Positions 57,359 through 64,000 of a stretch of DNA of 64,000 nucleotides are shown piece by piece. Location: assembly GCA_963720945.1 (NCBI GenBank), contig CAVRHH010000029.1, forward strand, positions 744,001 through 808,000, written 5' to 3'. The notes beneath the pieces were generated by a model. It did no database searches and had not been told where the DNA came from. It saw only the letters and a list, made by a program, of their open reading frames with translations. A program made the position numbers and the translations under genes. Position 1 is the first letter of the stretch, and the number at the start of each line of letters is the position of its first letter. This stretch comes from Bog-532 sp963720945. GTDB lineage: Bacteria; Actinomycetota; Actinomycetes; Streptosporangiales; Streptosporangiaceae.

Positions 57359-60159
57359 CTAGTCGCCGCGAAGCGCGGCCAGCACCTCACCCAGATCGTC
57401 GGGCTTGATGAGCACGTCCCGTGCCTTGGAACCCTCGCTGGGCCCGACGATGCCCCGGCTTTCCAGCAGGTCCATCAGCCGGCCTTGGCGAACCCGACCC
57501 GCAGCTTGCGCTGGAGCATCGACGTGGACCCGAACTGGGTGCTGACGATCAGCTCCGCCGCCTGGACCAGCAGCTCCAGGTCGTCGCCGATGTCGGCGTC
57601 GATCTCGCGGGAGCGTTCCGGCGCGACGGCGACGTCCTCGCGATACTCCGGCTCGGCCTGCTTCTTGCAGTGGGCGACGATGTCCCGGATTTCCTTCTCC
57701 GAGACAAACGCGTTCTGCAGCCGCATCGGCTTGCTGGCGCCCATCGGCAGGAACAGCGCGTCGCCCTGCCCGACCAGCTTCTCCGCGCCAGGCTGGTCCA
57801 GCACGACCCGGCTGTCGGTGAGGCTGGAGGTGGCGAACGCGAGCCGGGATGGCACGTTGGCCTTGATCAGCCCGGTCACCACGTCCACGCTCGGACGCTG
57901 GGTGGCCAGCACGAGGTGAATGCCGGCGGCCCGGGCGAGCTGGGTGATCCGGACGACCGAATCCTCCACGTCGCGCGGCGCGACCATCATCAGGTCGGCC
58001 AGCTCGTCCACGATGGCCAGCAGGTAGGGGTAGGGCCGGTAGACGCGCTCACTGGCCGGGGGCGCGGTCAGCTTGCCGGCCCGCACCGCCTTGTTGAAGT
58101 CGTCGACGTGCCGGAACCCGGAGGCGGCGAGGTCGTCATAACGCCGCTCCATCTCCCCCACCACCCACTCCAGCGCTTCGGCGGCCTTCTTGGGATTGGT
58201 GATGATCGGCGTAATGAGGTGCGGGATGCCCTCGTAGATGCTCAGCTCGACCCGCTTGGGGTCGACCAGGATCATCCGGACTTCATCCGGGGTGGCACGG
58301 GTCAGCACCGAGGTGATCAGCCCGTTGATGCAGACCGACTTGCCCGATCCAGTAGCTCCGGCAATCAGCATGTGCGGCATCTTGGCCACGTTCGCCACGA
58401 CCGTGTGGCCTTCGACGTCCTTGCCCAGGCCGACCACCATCGGATGGTGATCGGTGATCGCTACCTGCGACTTCAGCACGTCGCCGAGGCTGACGATCTC
58501 CTTGTCCAGGTTCGGGATCTCCACCCCGATCGCGGACTTGCCGGGGATCGGGGAGATGATCCGCACGTCGGCACTCTTGACCGCGTAGGAGATGTTCCTG
58601 CTCAGCGCGGTGACGCGCTCGACCTTGACCGCGGGCCCCAGCTCGATCTCGTAGCGGGTCACCGTGGGCCCCCGGGTGAACCCGGTGACCTGCGCGTCCA
58701 CGTTGAACTGCTCCAGCACCTCGGACAGCGCCGCGACCATGGTCTCGTTCGCCTTGGTCCGGGCCTTGGGCGCGGAACCGGGGCGCAGCAGCGCGGCCGG
58801 GGGAAGCGTGTAACTGCCGTCGGCCGCGCCGGTGAGCGTCAGCTGCTCCGGCCGCCGAAAGGGCTCGTGCGGAGCCGGCGGCGCGACCGGCTGGGACGCG
58901 GGCGGCACTGTCCCGGGGTGCCCGGCCGCGGCACCGTCACCGGGATGGTCGCCGGTGGGCGTGCCCGGCAGGAAGCCGAGCGCCTCGAGCAGCCCCTCGT
59001 CGGTTTCCGGGCCGGGGGTCCCGGCGGGCGCGGGCGCCGGGCCGTCCTCGCCGAGGCCGGTAGCGGGGTCTTCCAGGGGACCGCGGCGGGGCCGCTTGTC
59101 CGGGGTCAGCACCGGCGAGTCGTACGGCTCGATCCGGTCGCCGCCCTCGATCGCCGCGCGGGCGCCACGGCGGGCCCGGGCGAGCTGGCCGCGGATCCGC
59201 CCGCCGCCGCCCTCCAGTTCGCCGCCCGCGGCGCCGTCCTCGCCGAACTCCTCGCTGTAGTCCTCGCCGTCACCGAGGATCCGGGTCCGGCGGCCGAAGA
59301 ACACGCGGGCCTCTTCCATCCGCTCGGGTATCCGGTGCACCGGGGTGCCGGTGATCACCAGGATGCCGAAGCCCGCGATCAGCGCGAGAATCGGCGCGGC
59401 GACCCACGCCGTCGCCGCCTTGGCGAGCGGGGCGGACGCGGCGAACCCGACGAGGCCGCCGGCGTGCCGCATGGCCACGGCGCCGTCGGACGGCGCGGGC
59501 GTGCCGTTGGCGATGTGCACCAGGCCGAGCACGCCGATGCTGAGCGCGGCCCAGCCGATGACGACGCGCCCCGTGTCGGAGTTCCGGTCGGGGTGACGCA
59601 GGTAACGCCAGGAGATCAGGACCGCGAGCACGGGGGTCAGCCAGGCCACGGAGCCGGCCGCGCCGTGCATGAACGCCGAGATGGACCGGCCCACGGGGTT
59701 GTCCATCCGCCACCAGATGCTGGCCGCGAGCACGATGCCGATGGCCAGCCACAGCAGGCCGACCCCGTCCCGGCGGTGTTCGGGGTCAAGGTCACGGGCG
59801 CTGTTCCCGAACCGCCGCGCGGTGAACCCCGCGGTCCCGGCCACCACCATCCACGCCGCGGCGAGCGCGTGCCCGAGCCACTGGATCAGGATCAGGATGG
59901 GGTCACGGGGCGCGGCCTTCGCCGACGGGCGCCGTCCCTTAGCGCCCTTGGCGGGCCGTTTCCTGCCGTTGCGCGGGTTGCGGCTGGTGGATGAGCTGCC
60001 GCGGCGCGCTGAGTTCGGCTTGGATCCCGAACGGGACTGAGTCGGGCGTCCCGACGATGTACGGGGTTTACGCTGGGCAGCCCGATCGGGCTCCGCGCGG
60101 ACGTCATCGGAGCTCCCGCCGCGCGGGCGAGTGTAACCCTTGGGCGCACGGGTGGCCAT
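57359..60159 (-). CDS. ftsK: DNA translocase FtsK, frameshifted before the gamma domain
   Basis: Septal DNA pump. The N-terminus is Arg/Lys/Ser-rich with four membrane segments (VGLLWLAIGIVLAASIWW, SVAWLTPVLAVLISWRYL, VVIGWAALSIGVLGLVHIA, APILALIAGFGILVI), then an acidic/Pro linker. The motor has alpha and beta domains: TVTRYEIELGPAVKVERV, Walker A LIAGATGSGKSV, Walker B LLAIVDELADLMM, and ATQRPSVDVVTGLIKANVPS. The last codons in frame are QRKLRVGFAKAG followed by stop 57475-57477. In other FtsK proteins the next residues are RLMDLLESRGIVGPSEG; here they appear in a shifted frame to the stop at 57359. Four bases (CCGG) missing from the GGCCGGCCGG tract explain it. The KOPS-reading gamma domain would lose its end. 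Start ATG 60159 is used. Confidence 0.92.
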
Positions 60160-60295
60160 GATGACCACGTTAACGAACAACCGTCACGGCCCGAAGCACC
60201 CGACCCCGCGTGTCGCCCCGGTTCTGCGGCCAGCGCAGCCCGCCCGCAGCCCGCCTGCAGCGGGGGATCTGGCGCCCGGGTGCCGCGATCGGCGG

Positions 60296-61249
60296 CTAGG
60301 GCGAACGGGCCCCGGACGAGAAGACGGGCTGAGCGCCCGGCGAGAAGACGGGCTTGGCCGGGGGCGTCAGCACGGTCAGCAGTCCGGTAACGGCCAGTAC
60401 GGCGGCGAGCGCGGCGATCTCCAGCCGGATCGGGAGCGGGAGCCTGGCGCCAGGCCCCACGGGGCGGCGCAGCCCCGCCCGGCTGGCCAGGGCCAGCGCC
60501 GCCGCGACCGCGACGAGCGCCGCCTTAGCGACAAGGAACCGCCCGTAGGTGGTCGTCAGCAGCGATCCGAGGGGCGCCAGCAGCAGGGCTGATATCACGC
60601 CGGTCACCACGACCACCCCGAACAGCCAGGCGGCCGCCGTGCCGTAGAGCCGGAACAGGCCACGGGCGGACTCGGGGTGGGCCCGCCAGCTGATCGCGGC
60701 GCGCGCCGTGTACACGAGCATGCCGGCCCAGAGCACGGCGGGCAGCAGGTGACAGTAGGTGAGCAGCGCTCCGGCCGCCGGGATCAAGCCCTCCGGGTGA
60801 GCGCGGATGCCCTCGGCCAGCACGACGCCGAGCAGCGGTGCCACGCTCCAGCCCGGCTGGCGGAGGCGGAGCAGGAGCGCGGCGAGCGTGAAGCAGGCCA
60901 GTTCCGCGGCCGCGATCACGGCGGTGCCCCGGGCCCCCAGGGCCGCCGCCGGCGGACGGGCCAGGGTGGCCGCCACGCCCGGTCCGGCGAGCGCGGTGAC
61001 GAGCAGGGCGGCGCTGGCCGCCAGGCCGGTAAGCGACCCGCGCAGGGCCCATGGCGGCGGCAGGCGCACGGGCGCGGCCGGCGTGTCGTCCCTGGCCAGG
61101 TACTGCCGGGCGAGCCCGCGCCCGGCGAGGCCGCCCAGGGCGACGGACAATCCGGCCAGCAGCAGCCATCGCTCCGCGCCGGTCAGCCACAGCGCGGGCG
61201 TGGTCAGCGGCGCGGAGGCGGTCACCCGGGTGACGTTAGTGCCCGCCAC
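60296..61249 (-). CDS. CopD-like membrane protein
   Basis: A 317-residue membrane protein with about eight helices, several with the pattern of the copper resistance D / YcnJ family: GALLTYCHLLPAVLWAGMLV (with a His), ARGLFRLYGTAAAWLFGVVV, LTTTYGRFLVAKAALVAVAA. These His and Tyr positions are conserved in CopD. The N-terminus has no CopC-like part. GTG 61249 is used. Copper uptake is a family inference. Confidence 0.85.
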   Translation of the reverse strand: MAGTNVTRVTASAPLTTPALWLTGAERWLLLAGLSVALGGLAGRGLARQYLARDDTPAAPVRLPPPWALRGSLTGLAASAALLVTALAGPGVAATLARPPAAALGARGTAVIAAAELACFTLAALLLRLRQPGWSVAPLLGVVLAEGIRAHPEGLIPAAGALLTYCHLLPAVLWAGMLVYTARAAISWRAHPESARGLFRLYGTAAAWLFGVVVVTGVISALLLAPLGSLLTTTYGRFLVAKAALVAVAAALALASRAGLRRPVGPGARLPLPIRLEIAALAAVLAVTGLLTVLTPPAKPVFSPGAQPVFSSGARSP

Positions 61250-61323
61250 GGGCTCCGAGCAGGATGATCCGGGAGTTAGCTAGCAGGCAGGCATCTTCCG
61301 GGCACCACCTGTACGTGGCCGCA

Positions 61324-62385
61324 TCAGGTGTTGGCGGGGTGAGGGGTGCCAGGGCCGCGGCGGCGGACCTTTACGAGGTCGCGGCGGTGCTCGGGGAGGG
61401 TCGGCTCGGCGGCGCCCTCGACGGTGAAGCCCGCGTCGGCGATCATCTCCAGGTCCTGGCGGCCCGCCTGGCCCTCGCTGGTGAGGTAGTCACCCAGGAA
61501 CATCGAGTTGGCGATGTGCAGCGCGAGCGGCTGCAGGCTGCGCAGGTGGATCTCCCGGCCGCCTGCCAGCCGGACCTCCGTATCCGGGTGGACGAACCGG
61601 ACCATCGCGAGGATCCGCAGGCAGCGCTGCGGGGTGAGGGTCCACTTTCCGGCCAGCGGCGTCCCCTCAAACGGGATGAGGAAGTTGACCGGGACCGAGT
61701 CCGGGTTGAGCTCGCGGAGCGCGAAGGCCGCGTCCACCAGATCGGCGTCGCTCTCCCCCAGCCCGGCGATCAGGCCCGAGCAGGCGGACAGGCCCGCCGC
61801 GGTGGCCTGGCGCACAGTGCCGACCCGATCCTGGAAACCGTGCGTCGTGCAGATGTCACCGTAGTGCGCCTCGGCCGTGTTCAGGTTGTGGTTGTACGCG
61901 TCGGCGCCGGCGTCCCGCAGCCGCACCGCCTGGTCCTGGGTGAGCAGCCCCAGGCAGGCACACAGCTCGACGTCGGGGTGCTGGCCCTTGAACGCGCCGA
62001 TCATCTCCGATACCCGGGTGATGTCCCGGTCGGCAGGCCCGCGGCCGCTGGCGACGAGGCAGACCCGCTTCGCGCCTGCGGCCACCCCCGCCTCGGCGCT
62101 GGCCAGCACCTCGTCCGGCTTGAGCCAGGTGTACTTCAGCACGCCGGCGTCGGAGCCGAACCGCTGGGAGCAGTAAAAGCAGTCCTCCGGGCACATTCCG
62201 CTCTTGACGTTGACGAGGAAGTTGAGCTTGACCCGCCGGCCGAAGTACCGCTGCCGCACCCGGAACGCCGCCGCCACGACGTCGAGCAGGTCGTCATCGC
62301 CGCTGGCGAGGACGGCGAGCGCTTCCTCCCGCGTCGGCAGCTCACGGTTGAGCGCCTTGGCCGCCAGCACGTCAAGCCATTGCAT
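61324..62385 (-). CDS. bioB: Biotin synthase
   Basis: Radical-SAM enzyme inserting sulfur into dethiobiotin. Radical-SAM cysteines are Cys 65, 69 and 72 (GMCPEDCFYCSQRF); other marks are RVCLVASGRGP, HNLNTAEAHYGDICTTHGF, SGLIAGLGESDADLVDAAF, PVNFLIPFEGTPL and LAGGREIHL, ANSMFLGDYLTSEGQ. ATG 62385 follows GAGAGGAC; the frame is open further up but not supported. Length 353 is normal. No other bio genes lie in the window. Confidence 0.95.
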   Translation of the reverse strand: MQWLDVLAAKALNRELPTREEALAVLASGDDDLLDVVAAAFRVRQRYFGRRVKLNFLVNVKSGMCPEDCFYCSQRFGSDAGVLKYTWLKPDEVLASAEAGVAAGAKRVCLVASGRGPADRDITRVSEMIGAFKGQHPDVELCACLGLLTQDQAVRLRDAGADAYNHNLNTAEAHYGDICTTHGFQDRVGTVRQATAAGLSACSGLIAGLGESDADLVDAAFALRELNPDSVPVNFLIPFEGTPLAGKWTLTPQRCLRILAMVRFVHPDTEVRLAGGREIHLRSLQPLALHIANSMFLGDYLTSEGQAGRQDLEMIADAGFTVEGAAEPTLPEHRRDLVKVRRRGPGTPHPANT

Positions 62386-62549
62386 GGGTCGCCGTCCTCT
62401 CGCCGAATACCCGCCTATCAGGGCAGACGGTATCAGGCCCGCCGCGGGGGCTCCGGATCGCGGGACGGCCCGCACCTCCGGCCGGGACGCGGGCCGGAAG
62501 GCTAGTAGGGTCGCCATGGCTCGTTCGGGAGAAGAGAGCGGAGTTGGCC

Positions 62550-63539
62550 GTGCAGCGGATCGCCATCCTTGACGACTACCAGGACGTCGCGCTTTCCTGC
62601 GCCGACTGGGGCAGCCTGCCCGGGCCGCCGGCGATCACGGTGTTCAACGAGCACATCGCGCGGCACGAGACGCTGGCCGCGGCGCTGCGCCCGTTCGACG
62701 TGATCGTGGCGATGCGCGAGCGGACCCCGTTCGGGGCCGGGCTGCTGTCGCTGCTGCCCGATCTCCGGCTGCTGGTGACGACGGGGATGGCGAACGCCGC
62801 CATCGACCTGGCCGCGGCGCAGCAGCATGGGGTCACCGTCTGCGGGACGGGCGGAAGCCCCACCGCGACGCCCGAGCTGACCTGGGGCCTGATCCTGGCG
62901 GTGGCACGGCATATCCCGGAGGAGGACCGGCGGATGCGGTCCGTCGCGGGGGCCGGCGGTGCCGCCGCCGGCCAGCGGGGCGGCTGGCAGCGGACCATCG
63001 GCACCGGGCTGGCCGGGAAACGGCTGGGGATCGTCGGGCTGGGCCGCATTGGGCAGCGGATCGCGGAGTTCGGCCGGGTGTTCGGCATGACCGTGTCGGC
63101 GTGGAGCCAGAACCTGGATTCCGCCCGCGCCCGGGAAGCCGGCGCCGAGCCGGTGAGCAAGGAGCAGTTGTTCTCCTCCGCCGATGTCGTCACCGTGCAC
63201 TACAAGCTCAGTGAGCGCAGTACCGGCCTGATCGGGGCGGCCGAACTCAGCATGATGAAGCGCTCGGCATACCTGGTGAACACCTCGCGTGGCCCCCTCG
63301 TGGACCGCGGCGCGCTGCTCGCGGCGCTGCGGAGCAGGCAGATCGCCGGGGCCGCACTGGACGTCTACGACACGGAGCCACTGCCGCTGGGTGACCCGCT
63401 GCGGACGGCGCCGAACACGGTGCTCACGCCGCACCTCGGCTACGTCACTGACGACACCTACCGGGTGTTCTACGGCGACGCCGTGGAGGACATCGCGGCG
63501 TTCGCGGCCGGTGCCCCGATCCGCGTGCTCACCCCCTGA
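62550..63539 (+). CDS. D-2-hydroxyacid dehydrogenase
   Basis: NAD-dependent dehydrogenase of about 329 residues. Rossmann glycine motif LGIVGLGRIGQRIAEFG near residue 160, substrate side VVTVHYKLSERSTGLIG, NTSRGPLVDRGALLAAL, and the catalytic His in TVLTPHLGYVTDDTYRVF. The catalytic Arg lies in VNTSRG. GTG 62550 has CGGAG six bases upstream; TTG 62544 is possible. The exact substrate (phosphoglycerate, glycerate or other) is not clear; it is shorter than SerA and lacks an ACT domain. Confidence 0.88.
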   Translation: MQRIAILDDYQDVALSCADWGSLPGPPAITVFNEHIARHETLAAALRPFDVIVAMRERTPFGAGLLSLLPDLRLLVTTGMANAAIDLAAAQQHGVTVCGTGGSPTATPELTWGLILAVARHIPEEDRRMRSVAGAGGAAAGQRGGWQRTIGTGLAGKRLGIVGLGRIGQRIAEFGRVFGMTVSAWSQNLDSARAREAGAEPVSKEQLFSSADVVTVHYKLSERSTGLIGAAELSMMKRSAYLVNTSRGPLVDRGALLAALRSRQIAGAALDVYDTEPLPLGDPLRTAPNTVLTPHLGYVTDDTYRVFYGDAVEDIAAFAAGAPIRVLTP

Positions 63540-63736
63540 CGATCGGCCCGAAACGGCACATAATAGGGACACGTCGCAGCTGATATGATCGTGACGCCTG
63601 TTTCATAGTTTTCCAACCTGTTTAGTTGACTTTTGGCCGGATGCCGTGCTGAGGTTAGGGTGGTGAACTTTGCGGCGGCAACGACGGATAACGCGGATAA
63701 CGCGGATAACGCGGGCGGATCGGAGGGCGCGTCCTG
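63540..63736. promoter_or_regulatory. Upstream region of acyl-CoA dehydrogenase gene
   Basis: An AT-rich stretch at 63560-63640 (ACATAATAGGG, GATATGATCG, GTTTCATAGTTTTCC) should contain promoter elements. It is followed by three 9-bp repeats GGATAACGC at 63686-63712, a possible regulator site. GGAGGG at 63722-63727 is the ribosome site. Confidence 0.5.
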
Positions 63737-64000
63737 ATGGCAACGCATGACGCAGGCGTCCCGCTCCCCCGCGCGGACCCCGGGCAGCTGACCTCATGGG
63801 CCGCCCGCGCGGTCGCAGACCCCGGGCAGCTGACCACATGGGCCGCCCGCGCGGCCGCGGACCCCAGGCAACTGGCCGCCGACATCGCCCTGCTGCGGGA
63901 GGACGGGTACCTGAAGCTGGCGGTACCGGTGCGCCTCGGCGGGGCGGGGCGCAACCTCCGCCAGGTGGCGTGCGCGCAGCGCTGGCTCGCGGCACGGGCT
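63737..64000 (+). CDS. Acyl-CoA dehydrogenase, 5' part, with N-terminal repeat
   Basis: The frame from ATG 63737 is open to the window end. After MATHDAGVPLPR come two and a half copies of a 14-residue repeat (ADPGQLTSWAARAV, ADPGQLTTWAARAA, ADPRQLAAD), then DIALLREDGYLKLAVPV, LGGAGRNLRQVACAQRWLA, the usual acyl-CoA dehydrogenase N-terminus. The repeat is read from two 42-bp units. Ribosome site GGAGGG. The catalytic part is outside the window, so the family call rests on about 40 residues. Confidence 0.7.
   Translation, partial: MATHDAGVPLPRADPGQLTSWAARAVADPGQLTTWAARAAADPRQLAADIALLREDGYLKLAVPVRLGGAGRNLRQVACAQRWLAARA
63773..63875 (+). repeat. 42-bp tandem repeat in acyl-CoA dehydrogenase gene
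   Basis: Two near-identical 42-bp units (63773-63814, 63815-63856) and a third partial one; the frame is kept. Confidence 0.9.

Overview
The window is high-GC DNA from a filamentous-type actinomycete. Evidence for this: GTG and TTG starts, a whiJ-like regulator triad, DUF397, DUF3046, DUF1707, clgR beside cinA and pgsA, and a LexA box plus a PafBC-type promoter in front of recA. The backbone is the conserved actinobacterial block, read leftwards: ftsK, a rodZ-like gene, rimO, pgsA, cinA, clgR, then recA, recX, rny, miaB, miaA and dapF, with accessory genes and mobile elements inserted between these parts. The exact genus cannot be told from sequence alone. No rRNA, tRNA or CRISPR array was seen.

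Layout. 1-2356: 3' part missing of a HelR/HelD RNA-polymerase-recycling helicase gene. 2994-9292: glyoxylate module with malate synthase and a three-gene glycolate oxidase (glcD, glcE, glcF). 9437-13815: frameshifted membrane-anchored beta-propeller protein, and an HTH plus inactive ClpP-like pair. 14245-16109: anti-sigma-type ATPase, XRE-DUF5753 regulator and DUF397 protein. 16370-19321: amino-acid permease coupled to a frameshifted amidohydrolase. 19362-24442: small secreted protein, beta-eliminating lyase, a decayed patch with TnpB and RibD-like remnants, a class V aminotransferase and dapF. 24499-26946: YdcF protein, XRE regulator and two small partner genes, one broken by a 47-bp tandem duplication. 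26960-30874: miaA, miaB and a TnpB element. 31028-37566: rny, recX and a recA carrying two inteins. 37803-45594: small genes, the giant helicase lhr (frameshifted) and a GNAT-ACT fusion. 45955-49255: two identical IS110-family elements inside REP-like palindromes. 49166-53361: ROK repressor, lipoprotein remnant, DUF1707 protein, TetR remnant, Rrf2 regulator, clgR. 53470-62385: cinA, pgsA, rimO, rodZ-like, ftsK (frameshifted), copD-like, bioB. 62550-64000: a D-2-hydroxyacid dehydrogenase and the start of an acyl-CoA dehydrogenase.

Three things stand out. First, the IS110 pair: the leader between the left end and the transposase folds by eye into a 5' stem-loop and two stem / internal-loop / stem units, whose loop segments match the target (AGGTGC-CT-CTGCC, inside the REP-like palindrome) and the joined element ends (GGGATGT-CT-AATGA). 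This is the layout of a bridge RNA that guides insertion into REP-like repeats, and a nearby third left end keeps only the target-binding half. Second, RecA is split by two inteins, one in the Walker A loop and one after the MFG motif. Third, many ordinary genes here (helR, glcF, the clpP-like gene, the amidohydrolase, recX, lhr, the acyl-CoA dehydrogenase) carry period-multiple-of-three minisatellites that add repeat linkers to otherwise standard proteins. Several such tracts sit next to single-frame indels (lhr, the amidohydrolase, miaA), so sequencing error and real slippage both have to be considered.
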